A stretch of DNA of 10,707 bases from Candidatus Parcubacteria bacterium (GTDB lineage: Bacteria > Patescibacteriota > Patescibacteriia > CAIXNZ01): NCBI GenBank assembly GCA_026395675.1, contig JAPLYF010000042.1, positions 1-10,707 on the forward strand. Reading direction: 5' to 3'. Each line of letters begins with the position of its first letter. Position 1 is the stretch's first letter. The position numbers were made by a program, and so were the translations under genes. Positions 1 through 6,322 of this stretch are shown piece after piece. The notes under the pieces were generated by a model. The model saw only the letters and a list, made by a program, of their open reading frames with translations, had not been told where the DNA came from and ran no database searches.

Positions 1-326
1 CTATGGATAGAAACTGAAAACCGATTAACCCCATTTTTAATAAGCTGTCCTAAAAATTTTTCATTATTGTACTTGCGACCGTTACTAATTATATGGATAA
101 TTTTAAAACCTAGTATTTTTGCCAGTTTAACAATTTTTAAAATATCGGGATGCAAAGTAAATTCCCCGCCCAAAAACCCAATGGACTCAAATCCATTTTT
201 TTTTGCCCTAATAATTTCTTTTTCAATAGTTTTATAATCAACGAAACCTCGGCTGTCATGGTCAACCATGCAAAAACGGCATTCATTATTGCAACTATTT
301 CCAATGTTTATTTCGATGTTTTTCAT
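1..326 (-). CDS. Radical SAM protein, N-terminal part (cut by window edge)
   Basis: This gene starts with ATG at 326 and runs off the left edge after 108 codons. Reading the minus strand directly gives the radical SAM CX3CX2C motif as CNNECRFC (Cys12, Cys16, Cys19), which binds the 4Fe-4S cluster that cleaves S-adenosylmethionine. The SAM-binding glycine motif appears as LGGEF (about residues 52-56), with Phe in place of the usual Pro. It is followed by the expected alternating strand/helix pattern (IHIISNGRK, then FSVSIH). The CNN-C--C spelling and short N-terminus closely resemble the two radical SAM genes upstream in transcription order (1393-512 and 2324-1386), so it looks like another member of the same set. 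The substrate and the C-terminal accessory domain cannot be seen. It is separated from the next radical SAM gene by a 185-bp gap holding an ATTTGTA inverted-repeat pair. The radical SAM assignment is firm; the HxsC-like label is not. Confidence 0.88.
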   Translation of the reverse strand, partial: MKNIEINIGNSCNNECRFCMVDHDSRGFVDYKTIEKEIIRAKKNGFESIGFLGGEFTLHPDILKIVKLAKILGFKIIHIISNGRKYNNEKFLGQLIKNGVNRFSVSIH

Positions 327-368
327 ATTGGTATATTTAACTTTGGGTGGGATATAAAACGGTTAATG

Positions 369-478
369 ACCTGCGAATTTACAAATCTTTTACAAATTCT
401 ACAAATAATTTCTCGTATTCAAGTAAAGTAATGGGGAACCTATTTGTAAATTTGTAGCTGATTTGTAGATTTGCTGGG
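369..478. repeat. Gene-less ATTTGTA inverted-repeat pair (MITE-like)
   Basis: Two copies of one motif face away from each other in the gap between two radical SAM genes. One is at 369-406 (reads on the minus strand) and one at 442-478 (plus strand). Each reads ATTTGTA, 1-2 nt, ATTTGTA, 4 nt, ATTTGTA, 1 nt, ATTYGC, then a G-rich outer end. About 35 bp separate them and hold no gene. The same arrangement, with the G-rich ends outward, brackets the GxxExxY gene at 6924-7471. This short version therefore looks like a deleted or non-autonomous form of that cassette. No target-site duplication was recognised. Confidence 0.6.
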
Positions 479-511
479 ATTCAAGCGAATTCTACCGAAC
501 AAACTTAAATC

Positions 512-1393
512 CTATATTACCGGCTCCAATTCCCCGTCCCCAAATAATTTATAATACTCCAAATCAAGACCCAAACATAAATCCTTAAGCTTGCATTCAT
601 TACATTTTTCAGTTTTAATCTTGGGCCGCCAGAAACTTTCTTCTTTATTTTCAGCATTTAATTTAACGCGTTCATCAGCAAAAATTTCATTTGTTAAAAA
701 ATAATTATCACCTAAAATACAAAATGGCAGATCAGAAAAACGAATAATTAAATTATTTTCTTTGGCATAATCAGCAATCTCTGGGATAATCTTTTTTATC
801 TCGCTCAAAGGCACAATATAATCATTATTATAACCCTTGATAGACATATTGGTTAAACTAATTTCAGAAATACCATTGGCATGTATGAATTTAACAATTT
901 CCTTGAGATTATTATAGTTTAATTTATTAATCACGCAATTTGCCTTTAGCAATCTGCCCTTAAAATATTTTTTAATATTAATAAAAACATTTTTCAGCCC
1001 TGTAAAAAGCCGAGAATTATTAGTTTGTTTTACAATTAATTCCTCAGTGTGCCCGTGGATTGACACAATCAAGTCATTAATTAAAGGTAAATGAGATTGG
1101 GCGATTTCTTCAATTGCCAACATACTGCCATTTGTAGTTACTGCCGTAGAAAACCCATACTTTTTAGCTGTTTGCAAAAAGGGCAAAAAAATTTTTTCCA
1201 AAAATGGCTCGCCGCCTAAAAAATTAAGATGATTATAACCTTGATTTTTTAAACTTTTAATTTTATCTTCAATTTCTGTCAAATTATGGTATAAAATTTT
1301 ATCTCTATTTTTTAATCTGGAATTTCTCTCAACGCAAAAAACACAATCATTATTGCATTTAAAACCAATGTAAATTTCTACTCTTTTATCCAT
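512..1393 (-). CDS. Radical SAM protein with C-terminal Cys cluster (HxsC-like)
   Basis: This is a 293-residue radical SAM enzyme of a kind that often modifies peptides. CNNDCVFC (Cys13, Cys17, Cys20) is the SAM/Fe-S motif and LGGEP (59-63) the SAM-binding glycine motif. The TIM-barrel strand landmarks TTNGS (86-90) and VSIHGH (110-115) follow. The C-terminus has Cys225 in a DLPFC context and then CNECKLKDLC (Cys264, Cys267, Cys273), a four-Cys arrangement suited to an auxiliary 4Fe-4S cluster. The lone Cys followed by CxxCx5CxG is what one expects of HxsC maturases, but also of other peptide-modifying radical SAM families, so HxsC is only a candidate name. The ATG start overlaps the end of the upstream radical SAM gene by 8 nt (AATGGATAA), implying translational coupling. 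The stop is TAG. No clear Shine-Dalgarno sequence is present. Confidence 0.9.
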   Translation of the reverse strand: MDKRVEIYIGFKCNNDCVFCVERNSRLKNRDKILYHNLTEIEDKIKSLKNQGYNHLNFLGGEPFLEKIFLPFLQTAKKYGFSTAVTTNGSMLAIEEIAQSHLPLINDLIVSIHGHTEELIVKQTNNSRLFTGLKNVFINIKKYFKGRLLKANCVINKLNYNNLKEIVKFIHANGISEISLTNMSIKGYNNDYIVPLSEIKKIIPEIADYAKENNLIIRFSDLPFCILGDNYFLTNEIFADERVKLNAENKEESFWRPKIKTEKCNECKLKDLCLGLDLEYYKLFGDGELEPVI

Positions 1394-2324
1394 TTCTTAA
1401 AATCTTATTTATTATTATATCCTTATCAAAAGTTTGGGGAATTAATTCCTCGCTGTCATAATATGTATCCATAGCATACAAACCAGCGCAAATCTCATTT
1501 AAACTGCAATTGGCGCATTGGGCCGCTTTTTTATAGAAAAAATTTTTCTGAATGCTATATGGGTCTTTTCTATTATCTAAAAACAAAATGCTTCTTTCTT
1601 CATTTTTGACAATTTTTCTGGTTTCAGTGGAAAATTCCCCAAAGTCAGCCATGTAGCAAAGCGGCACTCTTTCCGCGCGAAATGTCTTGCCCAATTTCAT
1701 TAATGATTCAAATGCTCTTTTTAGAGAATTTTTAAAATCAATTAATTTTGGCACTACAAATTTATTTTGCTCCACCCGATTCATTTCCGGATCCAAATTA
1801 TTAAAAACAAAATGATTTATCTCAGGGAATTTGACTAGAAAAAATTTAATGTTTTTATCTAAACTTTTAGCATTAAAACTATTGATCACAGTATTTATAT
1901 TAACTGGCAAATTTAATCTTCGCGCATTAATTAATGTTTTCAAGATGTTTTTAAATGAACCTGGATTTTGACTCAAATAATCCTGGATTTTCGGGCTGAC
2001 TGAATATGCCGAGACATGAATTAAATCCAAACCAGCATCTTGCAAATTTTTTAAAAGTTGATAGTCAGCTATTTTTTGCCCATTAGAAATAATTCTTACT
2101 TCCAGCCCTTTGGCTTTGGCGTATTTAATTACTTTGGGCAAGATTGGGTTTAATGTCGGTTCTCCACCAGTGAAAATCACTCCTTGGTAATTTTTATTAA
2201 CAAAATCATTAATATAAAATTTGGCTTGGTCAAAATCCAAAACATTGCCATTTTCCGGATTGGAACAAAAAAGGCATTTTTGATTGCAGGTTCTGTTTAA
2301 TTGGATGTAACCGAGGTTGGCCAT
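1386..2324 (-). CDS. Radical SAM protein with C-terminal Cys cluster (HxsC-like)
   Basis: This is a 312-residue radical SAM enzyme. It carries CNQKCLFC (Cys13, Cys17, Cys20), TGGEPTL (52-58) for SAM binding, and the barrel landmark IISNGQ (78-83). The C-terminal region has Cys223 in VPLC and then CANCSLNEIC (Cys270, Cys273, Cys279), again a lone Cys plus CxxCx5CxG, suited to one auxiliary Fe-S cluster. It closely parallels the 293-residue enzyme it overlaps, and the two may form a pair acting on one substrate or be recent paralogues. No precursor-like small gene was found next to them; the only plausible precursor in the window is the His-Xaa-Ser protein at 6859-6323. The gene follows the RAYT/REP block, so its promoter may lie in that repeat region, though none stands out. 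The substrate is not determinable from sequence. The fold call is firm. Confidence 0.9.
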   Translation of the reverse strand: MANLGYIQLNRTCNQKCLFCSNPENGNVLDFDQAKFYINDFVNKNYQGVIFTGGEPTLNPILPKVIKYAKAKGLEVRIISNGQKIADYQLLKNLQDAGLDLIHVSAYSVSPKIQDYLSQNPGSFKNILKTLINARRLNLPVNINTVINSFNAKSLDKNIKFFLVKFPEINHFVFNNLDPEMNRVEQNKFVVPKLIDFKNSLKRAFESLMKLGKTFRAERVPLCYMADFGEFSTETRKIVKNEERSILFLDNRKDPYSIQKNFFYKKAAQCANCSLNEICAGLYAMDTYYDSEELIPQTFDKDIIINKILRNG

Positions 2325-2344
2325 AATTTTACTTTGAAAGGATT

Positions 2345-2394
2345 CCGCCTTCGCTCACCTTCGCTAAAGCTACAGTGAGCTATGGCGGACAAGA
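2345..2394. repeat. SFAKAT-type nested palindrome (intergenic)
   Basis: This is a nested inverted repeat: CCGCC (2345-2349) pairs with GGCGG (2384-2388), and inside it CTCAC pairs with GTGAG around a loop containing CTTCGCTAAAGC. It ends in GGCGGACAAGAAAG, almost shared with the element at 9552-9600. It merges into the first REP-like repeat, where it replaces the small hairpin found at the start of the other copies. It belongs to the same loose family as the elements at 9037-9096, 9241-9286, 9552-9600 and the insert in hxsD. Confidence 0.7.
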
Positions 2395-2562
2395 AAGCAT
2401 TAAATCCTTTTCAGGATTTCACCCTTCAGGGTTTCATATCGGCTCTGAAATGCTAAAGCATTAATTCCTGGAATGAATTTCACCCTTCAGGGTTTCATAT
2501 TATTAAATTGAAAGGCTAAATCCTTAATTCCTTTTCAGGATTTCACCCTTCAGGGTTTCATG
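2391..2562. repeat. Three REP-like repeats downstream of the RAYT gene
   Basis: Three copies share an identical 21-bp core at 2417-2437, 2478-2498 and 2541-2561, built around ACCCTTCAGGGT, a small hairpin. Copies two and three are preceded by another hairpin: AATGC-TAAA-GCATT (2449-2462) and AAGG-CTAAAT-CCTT (2512-2525). The first copy lacks that hairpin and is instead joined to the palindrome at 2345-2394. There is no coding potential of note. This explains most of the 244-bp gap between the radical SAM gene and the transposase. Confidence 0.85.
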
Positions 2563-2568
2563 TTATTT

Positions 2569-3114
2569 TCAATCATTTGGAACAATATAATCAATAATTG
2601 GATAATTTTCAAAACATTCGCATAACCATTCTTCTCCTTTTTTATTTACCCATTGTCGATATCCACAGTAAGGATAATTTTTTAATTCCTCTAAATTTTT
2701 AGATAGGCCATGCTTAATCGGATTTTGATGGATATAATTAAAATATGTCCAAAAATCTTTTTCATCCCTAATACAATAATCCCAATAATTCTGAAAAACA
2801 ATCCTCCCTTGTAAAGCATCTTCTTTATTCCATTTGTAAGATAGCGAACCATGTAATGTTTGAAAAATATCAGAAAGATATTTAGATAGCAAAACTTTTA
2901 AAAGTAAGTGATAATGATTGTTTAAAATTGCATAAGTAAATAATTTGTAATCATATTTTTTAAATAATACTGCTATTAAATTCAAGATTTCTTTCTTGCG
3001 TTGAGCGCTAAAAATCGGCAGATCATCGTGAATATGAACGGTAATAAAATATATGGTTTCATCTAAATACACGTGCGGGGGATGATGGATTTTTGAAGGG
3101 TAGTTTGTAACCAT
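2569..3114 (-). CDS. REP-associated tyrosine transposase (RAYT, Y1/IS200-like)
   Basis: This 181-residue protein belongs to the Y1 HUH-endonuclease group that includes IS200/IS605 TnpA and the RAYTs. NNHYHLL (65-71) supplies the metal-binding HUH histidines (His67, His69). YFNYIHQNPIKHGL (124-137) contains the likely catalytic tyrosine, Tyr127, in the helix expected for this family. The N-terminal PPHVYLD and YFITVHIHDDLPIF segments are also typical of RAYTs. Such enzymes nick and rejoin single-stranded DNA at hairpins. The length is normal and both key motifs are intact, so the gene looks functional. It starts with ATG and ends with TGA. The five REP-like repeats around it are the presumed substrate. 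Its position splits an otherwise continuous set of radical SAM genes and points to insertion of the module into the locus. Confidence 0.9.
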   Translation of the reverse strand: MVTNYPSKIHHPPHVYLDETIYFITVHIHDDLPIFSAQRKKEILNLIAVLFKKYDYKLFTYAILNNHYHLLLKVLLSKYLSDIFQTLHGSLSYKWNKEDALQGRIVFQNYWDYCIRDEKDFWTYFNYIHQNPIKHGLSKNLEELKNYPYCGYRQWVNKKGEEWLCECFENYPIIDYIVPND

Positions 3115-3120
3115 AAAAAG

Positions 3121-3243
3121 TAAATATGAAATGCTAAAGCATTAATTCCTGAAACGGATTTCACCCTTCAGGGTTTCATATTATTTAATTGAAAGGCTAA
3201 GGCCTTAATTCCCGAACAGGATTTCACCCTTTAGGGTTTCATA
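3121..3243. repeat. Two REP-like repeats upstream of the RAYT gene
   Basis: The copies have cores at 3159-3179 (identical to the three downstream cores) and 3222-3242 (one C-to-T change in the hairpin loop). Each is preceded by a hairpin: AATGC-TAAA-GCATT (3130-3143) and AAGGC-TAAG-GCCTT (3193-3206). The two arms differ in sequence but both keep full pairing, which suggests that the structure is conserved. The second copy ends at the stop codon of the radical SAM gene 4380-3244. Confidence 0.85.
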
Positions 3244-4380
3244 TTAAGTGGGGTTCAAAATCTTAAACCCCTTTTCTCTAATCAAATTAATATTCAACCC
3301 ATTACAATTTTTAAAATGCTTGCATTCCTCACAACGCAAGGATTTCACATTGTACAAATTTTTAATGTAAAAATCTACAAATTTTTCCAAATCAATTTTA
3401 TTTTCTTTATTTAAAAAATCTATCTGATAAGAATTTGGGCTTAAATTAAGACAAGGTGGTTGTAAGGTTAATTCCTCTAATTTAGTTTTTAAATCTTCCA
3501 TGCTTAATTCAATTAATTTATCACAAAAATCCCCAAGATTACAATGCTGGCAACGTTCCTTATCCCTGCATTGCATCATTACCCCATTATCAATAAAATC
3601 TTCAAGCATTTTTTTTCTGCCCAAAACATCATCAAAATATTTAAGCGGATCCTGGATTAAAAATTCATAACCCTCCAGATATTGGGCTGGGAAACGATTG
3701 GTCCAGATATGAAACCTTTTGTCATTTTTGGCTAATTCCCAAACCTTTTTTAAATGTGGCATCGCTTCCTTAAAATCATAAAATAATTTATCGCGATTTT
3801 CCCAAGCCCGGCCAAAAGGCACAACTTGTAATAAATCATATTCACATACTCCAAAATTATTGGCAAAATATTGAATAATATCATAAAAGTGCTGGTAATT
3901 TAACTTATTAATGACAATATCAATATTCACAATCACCTGAGGATATTGCCTAATGTTAGTTAGGCCCTGAATGGCCTGTTTAAAAGAACCCTCAACACCC
4001 GTAAAATTATCATGCAGTTTTTCATTATGGCCATGCAAAGAAAAGGTTACTTCAGTTAGACCTGCATTTACAGCTTCATTGACAAATTTAGGATAATAAA
4101 AATAGCGGCCATTGGTAATGGTCTGAATTTCAGCAAAACCCAAATCATGCGCATATTTCACAATCTTTAAAAAATCTGGATTGATTGAGGCCTCGCCCCC
4201 GCTTAAAATCAAACGTTTGGCGCCATTTGCCTTGGCTTGTTCGATTTTTTCCTTAACCTCAGCCAAGATCATAAACCTGCCATTTTTCTGATTATCCTTG
4301 TCATGGCAAAAAATGCACTGGTTATTGCATTTATGGCTAATAGACAGCCAAAATTTATTGTTTTTACTTAAAATTGCCAT
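3244..4380 (-). CDS. Radical SAM protein with two C-terminal Cys clusters
   Basis: At 378 residues this is the longest of the radical SAM genes outside hxsB. CNNQCIFC (Cys18, Cys22, Cys25) and LSGGEA (59-64) are the SAM/Fe-S motifs, followed by ITNGR (88-92) and FSLHGHNEKLHD (113-124). The C-terminal third has two Cys groups: Cys271, Cys277, Cys280 and Cys286, and Cys350, Cys353 and Cys359 (CEECKHFKNC), with Cys310 between them. That suggests up to two auxiliary Fe-S clusters, as in SPASM or twitch enzymes that modify peptides. It lies directly downstream of the DUF364-type gene, but an intrinsic terminator separates them, so it probably begins its own transcription unit. The C-terminal layout differs from that of the two shorter radical SAM genes, so this may act on another substrate or at another step. 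Substrate unknown; fold certain. Confidence 0.9.
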   Translation of the reverse strand: MAILSKNNKFWLSISHKCNNQCIFCHDKDNQKNGRFMILAEVKEKIEQAKANGAKRLILSGGEASINPDFLKIVKYAHDLGFAEIQTITNGRYFYYPKFVNEAVNAGLTEVTFSLHGHNEKLHDNFTGVEGSFKQAIQGLTNIRQYPQVIVNIDIVINKLNYQHFYDIIQYFANNFGVCEYDLLQVVPFGRAWENRDKLFYDFKEAMPHLKKVWELAKNDKRFHIWTNRFPAQYLEGYEFLIQDPLKYFDDVLGRKKMLEDFIDNGVMMQCRDKERCQHCNLGDFCDKLIELSMEDLKTKLEELTLQPPCLNLSPNSYQIDFLNKENKIDLEKFVDFYIKNLYNVKSLRCEECKHFKNCNGLNINLIREKGFKILNPT

Positions 4381-4420
4381 AGTTAAAAATAAGGTCTAAA
4401 TGCCCCGCTATTACTTAATA

Positions 4421-4453
4421 GTAAAAAAAATAAGCCATTTTGGCAAATGGCTC
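4421..4453 (-). terminator. Intrinsic terminator after the DUF364-type gene
   Basis: On the minus strand an 8-bp perfect stem, AGCCATTT with AAATGGCT (4452-4445 and 4440-4433), closes a 4-nt loop. It is followed at once by a TATTTTTTTTA tract (4432-4422). It lies 25 nt past the DUF364-type stop codon and 40 nt before the next radical SAM start. It would therefore insulate the DUF364-type gene from the radical SAM cluster. No U-tract exists in the plus-strand direction. Confidence 0.85.
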
Positions 4454-4477
4454 ATAATTAATCAAAATTTATAAAAA

Positions 4478-5353
4478 TTATAAAAAAATATGTATGTAAT
4501 TACTATCATCTTCGGTTTTTCCTCCAATTTCTTTATAAAACTTAATATCCCTTTCATTTTTTATATTTGTGAAAATATCGGTAGCCCCTCTCTTAAACAA
4601 TTCTATTGGAAAAATGCTGACGCTCGGGCCCTGAATAATTATTTTTGAACAATTTTTTGAAAATTTAAGCAAATCTTCCATAGTCCCGTTTGACAAGGCC
4701 GAACCGGTAATAAAAACCAGATCGGATTGTTTGATAATTTCTTCATTTTTATGCCCATCTGAAAAGTTTATTTCGCCAGTATAATTATATGTTTTCATTA
4801 ACTTTTTTATTTCAAAATACTTTTTAAGGAGCTTTTCTTTATATTTGAACATTAAATCGGAAATAAATAATTTTTTAACATTTTTTTGCAAAAAAGCAAG
4901 CAAACCCCCGCCAAAACCTATCAGTGTTACCGTGTCTTTGACATCTATAAGAGGCAGTAACCTTTCCCCCCAACTTTTCCCTGATTCAATTTCTGTAGAT
5001 TTAAAGCTAAATTTTAAAAGAAAATTCTTTTTTAATAATGGCTGGGATAAAGCAGATATCAGCGCTAAATATAAAGACCTCTGAAATCCTGAAGTAATTA
5101 CTTTAAAATAATTAATTAACAAAGGGTCTTTTTTTATAAGCTTATATATTCCTTGCTCTTCTCTGACAGGATCATATTTAAATTGCCTATCATGATTTCC
5201 TTGGACGTCATAATTTCCAGCGGTACCGATCTGGCCATTGGATAATTTAACAAAAGTAAAATTAGCCCTGATAAAAAATTCCTTGATATAAATATTTTGT
5301 AAATCAGTTTGTTTTTTTATAAAATCCAATGTCTTATTTAATATCTCATCCAT
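4478..5353 (-). CDS. DUF4213/DUF364-type putative heavy-metal chelation protein
   Basis: This 291-residue cytoplasmic-looking protein has no signal or membrane segment. The C-terminal half resembles DUF364 (Pfam's putative heavy-metal chelation domain): a Rossmann-like glycine stretch TLIGFGGGLL (143-152), then DLVFITGSALSNGTMEDLL (211-229), then IIIQGPSVSIFPIELFKRG (238-256). The N-terminal half, with VKLSNGQIGTAGNYD (35-49), sits where DUF4213 is found in these proteins. The biochemical role of the family is not well established; metal or metal-ligand handling is the stated suggestion. Its place between the His-rich, Cys-rich Hxs substrate genes and the radical SAM genes fits a role in metal supply or sensing, but that is inference. 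It has its own promoter 7 nt before the ATG and is flanked on both sides by intrinsic terminators, so it is probably transcribed alone. Recognition rests on motifs, not on a database search. Confidence 0.72.
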   Translation of the reverse strand: MDEILNKTLDFIKKQTDLQNIYIKEFFIRANFTFVKLSNGQIGTAGNYDVQGNHDRQFKYDPVREEQGIYKLIKKDPLLINYFKVITSGFQRSLYLALISALSQPLLKKNFLLKFSFKSTEIESGKSWGERLLPLIDVKDTVTLIGFGGGLLAFLQKNVKKLFISDLMFKYKEKLLKKYFEIKKLMKTYNYTGEINFSDGHKNEEIIKQSDLVFITGSALSNGTMEDLLKFSKNCSKIIIQGPSVSIFPIELFKRGATDIFTNIKNERDIKFYKEIGGKTEDDSNYIHIFL

Positions 5354-5360
5354 AAATTCT

Positions 5361-5389
5361 ATTATAAAAAATTAAAGCTATTTTTTAAA
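5361..5389 (-). promoter_or_regulatory. Promoter of the DUF364-type gene, apparently leaderless
   Basis: On the minus strand TTTAAA (5389-5384) is followed after exactly 17 bp by a consensus -10 box TATAAT (5366-5361). The ATG at 5353 comes only 7 nt after the -10 box, so transcription would begin at or next to the start codon. The promoter overlaps the terminator of the upstream gene, with its -35 box spanning the hairpin loop. The same layout occurs before the HxsA-like gene. Confidence 0.6.
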
Positions 5390-5396
5390 ATAGCTT
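5362..5396 (-). terminator. Intrinsic terminator after the Cys-rich membrane protein gene
   Basis: On the minus strand AAGCTATTTT (5396-5387) pairs perfectly with AAAATAGCTT (5384-5375) and is followed by TAATTTTTTAT (5374-5364). It begins 36 nt past the stop of the 287-residue gene. The stem is AU-rich and therefore weaker than the one at 4421-4453. Some readthrough into the DUF364-type gene is possible. Confidence 0.72.
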
Positions 5397-5431
5397 CAAT
5401 CCATAAAAAATTAAACTTATCTGATTTTTTA

Positions 5432-6295
5432 TTAATAATAGCAACATTCCTTGAGTTGATATTTGGAAACAAAATCAGGCAAATTCAGCTTATCAATATT
5501 GGTCTTGATATCATTGCAGACCTCATTATCATAATTTGAAAGACAAATTAATCTTGTTAATGTATCTTCAATCTTCATGCAATCTTCTTTAGAGGCCGCC
5601 TTTCTTAAAGTAAATATTTCTTTGCAAACTACTGACTTCAAATTATCTGGGTTTACATCTTTAAAATTTATTATATTGGTACAATTTTTTTCCCCATCAC
5701 TCGATAGTATTGGGTAACAATGCGACTCGTCAGGATCGCAATAATCTGTATCAGCAAAAAATTTATTTTCCCAAAGCACATTACAATCGTAATATTTTTC
5801 ATAATCTGCAAGCTTCCATTGCCATTTTAAATCTCTTAAATGAGGATTTGCCTTAACATGATTAACATAATCCTGACAAGCTCCCAAAAATTTATCCTTA
5901 CTATCTGATTTGATAAAATTCAAAGCCCCCAAAATACCAACATTCCTTACGCAATCTAAACCGCCTAAATTAGGCAAACTGTCAAAATATTTATTATAGA
6001 CATTATCGCATTGCGCACTTAGTGTTAAATTTTCTTCTTTATATTGGCAAAAACTAAGGAAATTTAATACTGACCGGTATAGGTTATTGGAGAATTTTTG
6101 ATTTTTGAATATTTCATTATAATACAAATTCTTGTCTGCCAAAATTCTGGCTATTTCCTGCTGTGTTTTTGGTTTTTCAGTAATTATATTCAAATTAGCT
6201 ATCTGCTGTTTTTTTATTACTAAAAAAATTAGAGCTGTTACGCTGACCAAAATAACCAGTATTATAATTATTAATATTAAAATTTTTCTATTCAT
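5432..6295 (-). CDS. Cys-rich single-pass membrane-anchored protein, unknown
   Basis: I do not recognise a family. The 287-residue protein begins MNRK and then has a strongly hydrophobic segment (residues 5-27, rich in Ile, Leu and Val) followed by KK. This fits an uncleaved signal anchor with the rest of the protein outside. All 14 cysteines come after it (83, 96, 115, 140, 171, 186, 193, 205, 224, 239, 251, 260, 284, 285), an even number spread across the domain, ending in CCYY. This pattern suggests disulfide bonding in an extracytoplasmic domain. The gene starts only 27 nt after the HxsA-like stop codon, so the two are very likely co-transcribed from the promoter at 6869-6897. It may bind, display or process the modified peptide. 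No Shine-Dalgarno sequence is visible; the spacer is almost all A and T. Confidence 0.82.
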   Translation of the reverse strand: MNRKILILIIIILVILVSVTALIFLVIKKQQIANLNIITEKPKTQQEIARILADKNLYYNEIFKNQKFSNNLYRSVLNFLSFCQYKEENLTLSAQCDNVYNKYFDSLPNLGGLDCVRNVGILGALNFIKSDSKDKFLGACQDYVNHVKANPHLRDLKWQWKLADYEKYYDCNVLWENKFFADTDYCDPDESHCYPILSSDGEKNCTNIINFKDVNPDNLKSVVCKEIFTLRKAASKEDCMKIEDTLTRLICLSNYDNEVCNDIKTNIDKLNLPDFVSKYQLKECCYY

Positions 6296-6322
6296 AAAAA
6301 AATTTTACTTTTTTCAATACTT

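Larger units (their letters stand above)
2391..3243 (-). mobile_element. RAYT transposase with flanking REP-like repeats
   Basis: A RAYT gene (3114-2569) is bracketed by five repeats in the same orientation, three on its downstream side (2391-2562) and two on its upstream side (3121-3243). RAYTs are known to be associated with REP sequences and are thought to mobilise them. Repeats on both sides of the gene, in a window with no other copies, fit a resident REP/RAYT module lodged between two radical SAM genes. No terminal repeats of a classical insertion sequence were found. Confidence 0.72.

Noticed and set aside
150..431. Plus-strand open frame of 93 codons at the left end
   Set aside because: It is antisense to the partial radical SAM gene, whose CX3CX2C and GGE motifs are clear, and it runs into the inverted-repeat pair; its product shows no recognisable features.
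2391..3243. Possible CRISPR array
   Set aside because: Repeat spacing is irregular, a transposase sits in the middle, the spacers are not unique uniform-length sequences and there are no cas genes.
4408..4421. Short palindrome CTATTA/TAATAG upstream of the 378-residue radical SAM gene as an operator
   Set aside because: It is a single AT-rich copy, easily due to chance at this base composition, and no regulator gene is nearby.
4845..5084. Plus-strand 79-codon frame inside the DUF364-type gene
   Set aside because: It is antisense to a gene with clear family motifs and has no independent evidence.
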